In this document: piece after piece, positions 1 through 6,160 of the stretch
Layout: each line of letters begins with the position of its first letter
Position numbering within the stretch: the first letter of the stretch is position 1
From: an uncultured Bacilli bacterium
GTDB taxonomy: Bacteria > Bacillota_I > Bacilli_A > RFN20 > CAG-826
Assembly (NCBI GenBank): GCA_944342125.1
Contig: CALVMF010000022.1
Location: 1 to 14,708 of the forward strand
Length of the DNA stretch: 14,708 nucleotides
Direction of reading: 5' to 3'
Made by a program: the position numbers and the translations under genes
Notes under the pieces: model-generated
What the model saw: only the letters and a program-made list of their open reading frames with translations
Databases searched by the model: none
What the model was told of the DNA's origin: nothing

Positions 1-103
1 GCGAATAAATAAAGTTTTCCTTAAAAATTGACGTTGTTTTTGTTTGTACATCTATTTAGTTTTCAAAGATCTCTTGCGCATTAAAGACTAATTTAACGCG
101 TGC
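1..103 (-). promoter_or_regulatory. rRNA operon leader (16S gene probably just beyond the left edge)
   Basis: Read on the minus strand, the segment contains GATCTTTGAAAACTAAATAG (complement of about 52-71). This matches the conserved CTTTGAAAACT(A)AA element in leaders and spacers of Firmicutes rRNA operons, linked to boxA-type antitermination. Ahead of it is a 9-bp hairpin with one G-U pair (arms 77-85 and 92-100, loop 86-91) near the predicted transcript 5' end. No protein gene is visible here. Because a promoter sits immediately upstream and no 16S 3' end is present, this is better read as the 5' leader of the operon than as the 16S-23S spacer. The rRNA gene itself is not in the window, so its identity is inferred. 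Confidence 0.6.
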
Positions 104-109
104 TCAATA

Positions 110-138
110 ATGATACTGCGTAATAAAATTATATGCAA
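110..138 (-). promoter_or_regulatory. Candidate promoter of the rRNA operon
   Basis: On the minus strand, a -35-like TTGCAT (133-138) is followed by a 17-bp spacer and a -10-like TATCAT (110-115; 5 of 6 to TATAAT). Transcription would start near 103 and run left into the rRNA-type leader. The -35 match is weak (3 of 6). An A/T tract at about 140-165 could act as an UP-type element, as is usual at rRNA promoters. This is a motif reading only; a second TATAAT at about 127-132 lacks a good -35. Confidence 0.45.
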
Positions 139-192
139 GTATTTTTTTAAAATTTTTTGCACAAATTTTAAGCAATGTTTATGAAGCTTAAT

Positions 193-211
193 CTATATAT
201 AAGATATATAG
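193..211 (-). repeat. Short AT-only inverted repeat after pdp
   Basis: The sequence is a perfect 8-bp inverted repeat, CTATATAT with a 3-nt loop and ATATATAG, starting 5 bp past the pdp stop codon. It could form a weak hairpin at the end of the pdp mRNA. It has no GC pairs in the core and no following U tract, so it is not a convincing intrinsic terminator. No better terminator is visible between pdp and the rRNA promoter. Confidence 0.4.
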
Positions 212-215
212 GAAT

Positions 216-1514
216 TTATTCGATTAATATCTCTTCTTTTTTACGAATTCGACCATTTTTAGAAATATTGAAAGCGTGTTCTACTCTTTCTTTAATTTCA
301 TCAAAACTATCTTTATTTGTATATAAAGTCGCAATAACATCGCCTTGTTTTACTGTGTCGCCAATCTTTTTAGCAAGAACAATTCCAGCGCTCATGTCGA
401 TTACATCGTCTAAAGTTTCTCTTCCACCACCTAAACGCATTGAGCACTCACCAATTGTTAAAGCATCAATTTTTGTAACGATTCCAGATTTATTGCTCAC
501 AATAGGAATAATGTTTTTAGCCATTTCGAACTTTTCTGGATTATATAAATAAGATATATCTCCACCTTGCCATTTTATAAACTCAACAAACTTTTCAAAA
601 GCTTTGCCATTTTTAATGTTCTCTTTTAAGGCTTCTTTAGCTTCTTTTCGATTATTAAAGATTTTGGCTTGTTCTAATAAGATAGAACCACTATTTAAGC
701 AGAGTTCAGTCAAATCTTTTGGACCACGACCATGTAAAGTTTCAATAACTTCCTTAACTTCAAGGTTATTTCCAACAGCATAACCTAAAGGCTGATCCAT
801 ATCTGTAACCTCAGCTTTAACATCTTTATTTAATGATTTTCCAATATTAACCATTGTTTGAGCTAACTTTTTAGCGTCCTTTAAAGTTTTCATAAAAGCG
901 CCACTACCATATTTAACATCAAGTAAAATTGCATCACTTCCGCTTGCAAGTTTTTTTGACATTACGCTACTAGCAATTAAAGGAATTGAGGCGACCGTTC
1001 CTGTTACATCTCTTAAAGCATATAGTTTTTTGTCGGCAGGATCGAGTTCAGTATTTTGACCAATAATAGAAATACCAATTTCTCTAACTTGTTTTTTAAA
1101 TTCTTCTTCAGTTAAGTTAATTCTGCATCCTGGAATTGACTCTAATTTATCAAGGGTTCCACCCGTATGACCTAATCCACGACCACTCATCTTAGCTAAT
1201 TTTGCTCCTAAAGATGCAATCATAGGTCCTAAAACCAATGAAACCTTGTCGCCAACTCCACCAGTAGAGTGTTTATCTACTTTGATTCCTGGAATGTCAC
1301 TTAAATCTAAAGTATCTCCGCTATGTTGCATTTCATCGGTTAAAATAGCTATTTCTTCATCATTCATGCCATTGAGATAAATCGCCATTAATAAAGCGCT
1401 AGCTTGATAATCTTTGACAACGCCATTTACATAATTTTCAATAAAATAATGAATTTGCTCTCTGTTTAGTACTTTTTTATCTCTTTTAGCTTCAATAATT
1501 TCCAAAATATCCAT
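216..1514 (-). CDS. pdp: Pyrimidine-nucleoside phosphorylase
   Basis: The 432-aa protein is a cytosolic enzyme of nucleoside salvage: it splits uridine, thymidine or deoxyuridine with phosphate into the free base and (deoxy)ribose-1-phosphate. It shows the phosphate-binding KHSTGGVGDK at residues 81-90 and the thymidine/pyrimidine phosphorylase signature SGRGLGHTGGTLDKLE at 110-125. ALRDVTGTV and the SKK motif of the active site follow. The C-terminal PYNP domain spans about 340-425. Length fits the Bacillus Pdp family (about 433 aa). The ATG at 1514 is preceded by a good ribosome site, AAAGGA at 1524-1529. The gene is monocistronic, divergent from rsmF, and followed by a probable rRNA operon. 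No deoxyribose-phosphate aldolase, cytidine deaminase or transporter gene is adjacent, unlike many nucleoside operons. Substrate preference (uridine versus thymidine only) cannot be settled by eye. Confidence 0.95.
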   Translation of the reverse strand: MDILEIIEAKRDKKVLNREQIHYFIENYVNGVVKDYQASALLMAIYLNGMNDEEIAILTDEMQHSGDTLDLSDIPGIKVDKHSTGGVGDKVSLVLGPMIASLGAKLAKMSGRGLGHTGGTLDKLESIPGCRINLTEEEFKKQVREIGISIIGQNTELDPADKKLYALRDVTGTVASIPLIASSVMSKKLASGSDAILLDVKYGSGAFMKTLKDAKKLAQTMVNIGKSLNKDVKAEVTDMDQPLGYAVGNNLEVKEVIETLHGRGPKDLTELCLNSGSILLEQAKIFNNRKEAKEALKENIKNGKAFEKFVEFIKWQGGDISYLYNPEKFEMAKNIIPIVSNKSGIVTKIDALTIGECSMRLGGGRETLDDVIDMSAGIVLAKKIGDTVKQGDVIATLYTNKDSFDEIKERVEHAFNISKNGRIRKKEEILIE

Positions 1515-1523
1515 AATTTAAAT

Positions 1524-1542
1524 TCCTTTCGTGTTAATTATA
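1524..1542 (-). promoter_or_regulatory. pdp -10 box and ribosome binding site
   Basis: On the minus strand a perfect TATAAT lies at 1537-1542, so transcription should start near 1530, directly before the AAAGGA Shine-Dalgarno site (1524-1529). That gives a very short leader of about 16 nt. The -35 region has no good match to TTGACA and falls inside the palindrome at 1557-1573, which would allow regulation by a bound protein. Confidence 0.5.
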
Positions 1543-1556
1543 ACTTTTTATAGATG

Positions 1557-1573
1557 GTTTTAATCATTAAAAC
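1557..1573. promoter_or_regulatory. Perfect 17-bp palindrome, candidate operator between divergent genes
   Basis: GTTTTAATCATTAAAAC is a perfect 8-1-8 inverted repeat at the middle of the 94-bp gap between pdp and rsmF. It covers the -35 region of pdp and directly abuts the candidate -35 of rsmF (1574). Its inner part, TTTTAAT-C-ATTAAAA, has the 7-1-7 form and TAATNATTA core of Fur/PerR/Zur-type boxes; against the PerR form TTATAATNATTATAA each arm differs by one base. The palindrome is seen directly. That it binds a Fur-family regulator is inference. Confidence 0.5.
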
Positions 1574-1602
1574 TTTATAAATAAGTAGAAATTAACTATT
1601 AT
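1574..1602 (+). promoter_or_regulatory. Candidate rsmF promoter giving a leaderless mRNA
   Basis: A -35-like TTTATA (1574-1579; 4 of 6) is separated by exactly 17 bp from a -10-like TATTAT (1597-1602; 5 of 6). Only 6 nt lie between the -10 and the ATG at 1609, so the expected first transcribed base is the A of the start codon. No Shine-Dalgarno sequence precedes this ATG, which fits a leaderless transcript. Confidence 0.4.
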
Positions 1603-1608
1603 TATGGC

Positions 1609-2931
1609 ATGAATTTTGAAGAAAATCTCTTATCATATCTACCTAAAGACGTTGTAAAAGGCATTTTAGGTGCTCAACAAAAAGAAAGAGTAAATTCTTT
1701 AATTTTAAACACACGAAAAATTAAAAGCGAAGATTTCGTGGCTTTATTCCCGAAAGTTAAGAAACATCCTTTTATTAATAATGTATTTACTTACGACAAA
1801 AACGATTATCAATTTGGCAAGAGTTGGTTATTTGATAATGGCGTAATTTATTTAATTGATACTAGTTCATTACTAGTTTCATACTTATTATCTACTGAAA
1901 AACAACTAGTTGATTACTTTGAAAGCAAAAAACACTTACTTGGTCTAGATATGTGCTCAGCACCTGGTGGAAAATTAATCTCTTTCTTATTGAGTTCTAC
2001 TTCTATCAACTTCGAGTTTATAGCAAACGACTTAAATTTTAAAAGGGTGATTGAGTTAGAAAAAAATGTTGAACGCCAAGGCTTTGATAACGTTATAATT
2101 GCAAACAACGATTTAGAAAAAATCGATTCTAATTTTGAAAATACTTTTGATCTTATTATTCTTGATGCGCCTTGTTCTGGAAGTGCAATGTTTAGGAAAA
2201 ATGAGCAAGCTTTAAAAGAACGGTCAATGAATAAAGTTCTTAAGTTTCAATCCATACAAAAAAGACTATTATCATCAGCAATTAAAATGCTCAATAAAGG
2301 TGGTTTCATTTCATATTCAACTTGTAGTTTTTCAAAAGAAGAAAATGAAGATGTTATTTTAGATATTATAAAATCGCATCCTGACATTGAAGTAATTGAT
2401 TTATCAAATAATAAGCAGTTTTATAGACACTCTTCCTTACCTCAAGCCATACATCTTTTTCCTAATTTATATCAAGGCGAAGGTCAATTTATATGTATAC
2501 TTCATAAAAAAGGCGTAAGACAAGAAAGACAATTAAAAAAATCAAATAAGAGTACGCAATATGACAACATACTAAAAGAATTAAATCTATCTTTTTTGAA
2601 CACTAAACTCATAAATGAAGAAATTTTTGCTAATAACAATATAATAGATTTATCAAAATTAAATGTAATAAAACCAGGTTTAGATATCGGAACATATAAT
2701 AAAGGAATTTTTACACCTTCTTTTCATTTAGCTCATTTCCTCGACTCTACTTCTTCAATTAAATTAAACGAGGAAGAATTTAAATCTTATTTACATGGAG
2801 ATCAAATTAAAAAAGAACTAAATTTAAAAAACGGCTTTTACACCGTTTCCTACCTAGATATAAATTTAGGCTACACCAAATATGTTAATGGTCAATTAAA
2901 AAATTTTTATCCTAAAGGTTTAAGACACTAA
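1609..2931 (+). CDS. rsmF: RsmF-type 16S rRNA (cytosine-C5) methyltransferase
   Basis: The 440-aa protein belongs to the NOL1/NOP2/Sun family, which uses S-adenosylmethionine to make 5-methylcytosine in rRNA; the Firmicutes RsmF enzymes modify the decoding region of 16S rRNA. The SAM-binding loop is LDMCSAPGGK (113-122), followed by the acidic strand AND (139-141). DAPCSG (186-191) carries the cysteine that releases product (C189), and YSTCS (236-240) carries the catalytic nucleophile (C239). The C-terminal third is the RsmF-specific RNA-binding/PUA-like extension, ending in the typical NGQLKNFYPKGLR (427-439). This separates it from RsmB. The ATG at 1609 is the only good start: an upstream ATG at 1604 hits a stop two codons later. 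It lacks a Shine-Dalgarno site. The gene runs opposite to all its neighbours, and its stop codon overlaps that of plsC by 4 bp. Confidence 0.9.
   Translation: MNFEENLLSYLPKDVVKGILGAQQKERVNSLILNTRKIKSEDFVALFPKVKKHPFINNVFTYDKNDYQFGKSWLFDNGVIYLIDTSSLLVSYLLSTEKQLVDYFESKKHLLGLDMCSAPGGKLISFLLSSTSINFEFIANDLNFKRVIELEKNVERQGFDNVIIANNDLEKIDSNFENTFDLIILDAPCSGSAMFRKNEQALKERSMNKVLKFQSIQKRLLSSAIKMLNKGGFISYSTCSFSKEENEDVILDIIKSHPDIEVIDLSNNKQFYRHSSLPQAIHLFPNLYQGEGQFICILHKKGVRQERQLKKSNKSTQYDNILKELNLSFLNTKLINEEIFANNNIIDLSKLNVIKPGLDIGTYNKGIFTPSFHLAHFLDSTSSIKLNEEEFKSYLHGDQIKKELNLKNGFYTVSYLDINLGYTKYVNGQLKNFYPKGLRH
2826..2848 (-). terminator. Intrinsic terminator for the plsC operon, inside rsmF
   Basis: On the minus strand AAACGG, an 8-nt loop and CCGTTT form a 6-bp stem (arms 2843-2848 and 2829-2834). 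G-U pairs can extend it, and it is followed by an uninterrupted run of U (plus-strand A at 2826-2831). It lies about 80 nt past the plsC stop, antisense to the last codons of rsmF. It is the only terminator-like structure found downstream of the spoIIIE-acpS-pulA-plsC operon. The stem is short, so efficiency is uncertain. Confidence 0.5.
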
Positions 2932-3704
2932 TTTTTATTTAACTTAAAATTTAAACTTCTCTCTTCTTCTATCAACGATTTAACACCTTCATTACAAAGT
3001 TTTTGCGCCTGTTCACTAACTACAACTGTAGTCAATTTTGCGTAATCTTCAGAAGAAAAAGTTCCATCATATTTAACCAAAACTGGGTACATTTTGTTTT
3101 TGCATTTAACATCAAGTACCTTTTGAGTACCTAATAAAGACATAACATGAATATCTGAATTAGTTTTCATCGCAGGTTTAAAGGTTCCGTAATGAAAAGC
3201 TTGTACTTCATTAATGTTGATTTTGTTTCTAGTTCCTTCTGGAAAAATTAACCAGTCGAGATTATCGATTTTTTCCATCTTAGAAGCTATATTTTTAAAG
3301 ACTTTTAAAGATTGTTTAAGGTCATTTCTGTCTAAGAATTCACCATCTAAACACTTGATAATACGATTTACAAAAGGATATTTTGAGATTTCCACTTTTC
3401 CAACTACCGTCAAAGGCTTTTTTGCAATCGCTATAAAAATAAGTGGATCAAAATCGCTAATATGGTTAGCAACTATAAGATATGGTCTATTTTTATCTGC
3501 TTTTTGATAAAATTCATCAAAGTTAAAATATTGAACGTTAACTTTAAAAGCTATAAGAACCTTTCTTACAAGTTTTTGCACTCTATTAAAACGTAGATTA
3601 ATATCGTATTTTTCTGGATGTTTTGAATATTTAATCATCCAAGAAAAATATGCGCCAATTAAACTAGGTAAAACTTTAATTATTACTCTTAGATACTTTA
3701 ACAT
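2928..3704 (-). CDS. plsC: 1-acyl-sn-glycerol-3-phosphate acyltransferase (PlsC family)
   Basis: The 258-aa protein transfers a fatty acyl group to lysophosphatidic acid, giving phosphatidic acid, the precursor of membrane phospholipids. It has the family's acyltransferase motifs: NHISDFD (80-86) with catalytic H81 and D86 (HX4D), GEFLDRND (121-128) containing the substrate-binding Arg, and FPEGTRN (154-160). A hydrophobic N-terminal segment (about 5-23) should associate it with the membrane. The ATG at 3704 lies 29 bp inside the end of pulA, preceded by the purine-rich AAGAAAG, so translation is probably coupled. The gene is last in the operon headed by spoIIIE, and acpS two genes earlier fits a lipid-synthesis theme. 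Its TAG stop overlaps the rsmF stop on the opposite strand. The usual fourth motif is not clear, so some other lysophospholipid acyl acceptor is possible. Confidence 0.88.
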   Translation of the reverse strand: MLKYLRVIIKVLPSLIGAYFSWMIKYSKHPEKYDINLRFNRVQKLVRKVLIAFKVNVQYFNFDEFYQKADKNRPYLIVANHISDFDPLIFIAIAKKPLTVVGKVEISKYPFVNRIIKCLDGEFLDRNDLKQSLKVFKNIASKMEKIDNLDWLIFPEGTRNKININEVQAFHYGTFKPAMKTNSDIHVMSLLGTQKVLDVKCKNKMYPVLVKYDGTFSSEDYAKLTTVVVSEQAQKLCNEGVKSLIEEERSLNFKLNKN

Positions 3705-5847
3705 CTTTCTTTTTCTTCACAAACACATTGCATGTAAAAGGAGCAACTACTAAATTTTGAATATAGATTTCAGAGTTTTTAAGATAACCCGCTTCTCCTA
3801 CTATCACTTGACAATAGTCATCGAAAGAAACATTTATATTCCCTCTTGTTGGATTAAAAACATAAATGTAGTCTTCATCTTTTCCAAAAATTTCAACTTG
3901 AAGAGCTCCGCCCTCTAAATTTTTAAATACATTTGACTTAGCAATTTGTTCACTTCCATTATAACCATCAAATGTCTTTGAATAATTCTTTCTTGCGTTT
4001 ATCAAACTAGAAAGATATCTAGCGTTAGAAAATCTTTTATCGAGAACACTATAATCAAACTTATTATATTCATCGCCCTTATTATAAGTGTTATCTTCCA
4101 TTTTTTTGGATAATCCGATCTCTTGACCTGCGTGGAAGAAAGGAACACCAAAGGAGAAAAGGACAATAGAATTTGCTAATCTTAAAACTTTAAGTTTAAA
4201 TTCATCATCTTCGTCCTTAAATTCACGAGTAATTTTATCAAATAAAGTGCAATTATCGTGACATTCAAGGTAGTTTATCGATTGCTGTTGGCTCTTAAAA
4301 CGTGGTGCATAACAATAATTAACGCAACTTCCTAAATAGACAAATTTAAATCCTTCTAAAAAGTTTGTATTTCCTAATATGTAGCCAGGGTAACTATTAT
4401 TTTTTAAATCATTATTGCCTCGACAAATATCGCGGAAAGTATCATTAAAATAGCCAATTTCTGGCATTTTAAAGGAGTTAAAAATTGTAGTCTTTTTATC
4501 GCTTGGTAAGGCAGTAGGCATATCCCACCCTTCTCCATAAAGCATACAATCTGGCTTAATTTTTCTTAATTCTTTCAAAGCTAAATTCATTGTATCGATA
4601 TCGATTAAGCCCATTAAATCGAAACGATATCCGTCGATTCCATATTCTTTCATCCAATAAACTAGACCATCGACAATCATTTTGCGAACCATAGTCCTTG
4701 ATGTATCTAAATCATTTCCACATCCACTTGCGTTGCATAAAGTTCCGTTTTTATTTTTTCTAAAGTAATAGTTTGGTACTACTCTTTCAAAAACTGAAAA
4801 TTCACTAGCGTAAACATGGTTATAAACAACATCCATATTAACTTTGATTCCGTTTTTATGAAATGCAGATATCATTTTCTTTAACTCAACAATTCTAGAA
4901 TATGGGTCATTTGGTTTTGTTGCAAAGCTTCCTTCAGGTACAAAATATTGAGCTGGGTCATAACCCCAGTTGTATGAAGCATCAGGATTTAACTCATCGA
5001 CCGTTTTAAAATCATAAATTGGTAAAAGTTGAACATGAGTTACTCCTAAATACTTAATGTAATCTAATCCAGCAGGATTACCACCTTTTGTTTTTCTGCC
5101 TTCTTCAGTTAAGCCAAGATATTTACCTTTATTAACTATGTCAGTTGTATGATCAATTGTCATGTCTCTAACATTTAATTCGTAAATAATAGCTTGATCA
5201 TATTGTTTATAAGTAGGTAATTTATCTTCGTTTAAATCAATTTTGACCTTATTAAAGTCGATTACCAAACTATCTTTACCATTTGCAGTTGAAGCTTTTC
5301 CGTATGGGTCAGTTGTTATAAAGCTAAGCCCACTATTTGTAATGGAATAACGATAAGCATATCCTTCATAATCACCTTCAAGGGTAATAGAATAAACACC
5401 TCTATCACCTCTTTTCATTTTATAGGTTGAAAAAGTGTTCTTATTGTTATTTCTAATAAATAAAGAAACTTTGCTAGCAAGAGGTGCCCAAATTTTAAAA
5501 GTTGTTCTTTCTTTAGAATATGTAAAACCTAAATCATCTCCTGAATAGTAAAAGTCGCTATCAAAATCAGGGAAAGTTGTCGCTTCATTAACATTTAAAG
5601 ACGTTACTCCAAAATCTCGGCATTGAATTACATAATTTTTTCCGAGCTCAATTTTATTTTTTGAGCGACATTCATATAGACAAAGTCCATTTAAAAAACT
5701 TTGCTTTACTACTTCTAAAATAACGATTTCTTCTCCATCAATGATTAAATTAAATGGTGAAGATTGGCTTTTGCTAATTTCTGAAAAAATAGCAATTCGA
5801 ATCGTGTGATAATCAACTAGATTAGCTCCAAAAAATGTGTTAATCAT
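3676..5847 (-). CDS. pulA: Type I pullulanase (alpha-1,6 debranching enzyme, GH13)
   Basis: The 723-aa protein hydrolyses alpha-1,6 branches in pullulan, glycogen or starch-derived dextrins. An N-terminal region (about 1-95) leads into a CBM48-like domain (about 100-200; note FTYSKERTTFKIWAPLASKV). The GH13 barrel carries the type I pullulanase signature YNWGYDP (292-298), DVVYNH (339-344), GYRFD with nucleophile D410, GEGW with acid/base E439, and CHDN with transition-state stabiliser D531. The C-terminal beta domain ends in a lysine-rich tail. No signal peptide or anchor is visible, so it is probably intracellular, like B. subtilis AmyX (about 718 aa). The ATG at 5845-5847 overlaps the end of acpS by 8 bp and has a strong AGGAG site at 5857-5861. 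Its placement between acpS and plsC has no evident metabolic reason; no other glycogen or maltose gene is nearby. Confidence 0.94.
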   Translation of the reverse strand: MINTFFGANLVDYHTIRIAIFSEISKSQSSPFNLIIDGEEIVILEVVKQSFLNGLCLYECRSKNKIELGKNYVIQCRDFGVTSLNVNEATTFPDFDSDFYYSGDDLGFTYSKERTTFKIWAPLASKVSLFIRNNNKNTFSTYKMKRGDRGVYSITLEGDYEGYAYRYSITNSGLSFITTDPYGKASTANGKDSLVIDFNKVKIDLNEDKLPTYKQYDQAIIYELNVRDMTIDHTTDIVNKGKYLGLTEEGRKTKGGNPAGLDYIKYLGVTHVQLLPIYDFKTVDELNPDASYNWGYDPAQYFVPEGSFATKPNDPYSRIVELKKMISAFHKNGIKVNMDVVYNHVYASEFSVFERVVPNYYFRKNKNGTLCNASGCGNDLDTSRTMVRKMIVDGLVYWMKEYGIDGYRFDLMGLIDIDTMNLALKELRKIKPDCMLYGEGWDMPTALPSDKKTTIFNSFKMPEIGYFNDTFRDICRGNNDLKNNSYPGYILGNTNFLEGFKFVYLGSCVNYCYAPRFKSQQQSINYLECHDNCTLFDKITREFKDEDDEFKLKVLRLANSIVLFSFGVPFFHAGQEIGLSKKMEDNTYNKGDEYNKFDYSVLDKRFSNARYLSSLINARKNYSKTFDGYNGSEQIAKSNVFKNLEGGALQVEIFGKDEDYIYVFNPTRGNINVSFDDYCQVIVGEAGYLKNSEIYIQNLVVAPFTCNVFVKKKKDVKVSKSNN

Positions 5848-6157
5848 AAATTACTACTCCTATGCAATATTCGTTTTCATGGGATAAAGAGGCTGGAAAT
5901 TGATTTTTTTGATATTCAATATGAATCGCTCCAGTATCTTCTTTTACAACAATAATTTCATTTAGATTAATTTCAAGAATTCCTTTTTTAATAGATTTAA
6001 GAAAGGCTTCTTTTAAAGCAAAACGGCTCGCTAAGAATTCCTCTTTGCAAACGCTTAAATGATACTCGTTTAGTTCACTTTTTGATAGTACTTTTTGCGC
6101 TAATTTTTCTTTATTAACAAAACGAGGAATATATGTCAAATCAACTCCAACATTCAT
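5840..6157 (-). CDS. acpS: Holo-[acyl-carrier-protein] synthase
   Basis: The 105-aa protein transfers 4'-phosphopantetheine from coenzyme A to a serine of apo-ACP, activating it for fatty acid synthesis. It has both AcpS motifs: GVDLTYIPR (4-12) with the Mg-binding D6, and RFALKEAFLK (45-54) with E50. The closing SLSHENEYCIGVVI (90-103) matches the end of the AcpS fold. It is slightly shorter than the usual 115-125 aa. The ATG begins 3 bp after the spoIIIE stop and has no Shine-Dalgarno site, so it probably depends on ribosomes finishing spoIIIE. The 3' end overlaps pulA by 8 bp and carries the pulA ribosome site. Confidence 0.92.
   Translation of the reverse strand: MNVGVDLTYIPRFVNKEKLAQKVLSKSELNEYHLSVCKEEFLASRFALKEAFLKSIKKGILEINLNEIIVVKEDTGAIHIEYQKNQFPASLSHENEYCIGVVIYD
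5857..5861 (-). promoter_or_regulatory. Strong ribosome binding site of pulA
   Basis: Minus-strand AGGAG lies 9 nt before the pulA ATG (5845-5847), inside the last codons of acpS. It is the best Shine-Dalgarno site in the window and fixes the pulA start despite the overlap. Confidence 0.75.
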
Positions 6158-6160
6158 AAA

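Noticed and set aside
175..552. Plus-strand open frame of 125 codons opposite pdp
   Set aside because: It is antisense to a well-conserved gene, shows no recognisable motif and lacks a ribosome site; open frames opposite AT-rich genes are common.
3019..3039. ACTAC-AACT-GTAGT hairpin followed by CAATTTT as a terminator for rsmF
   Set aside because: A five-bp stem with a broken, short T tract is too weak; it lies inside plsC coding sequence and could be chance.
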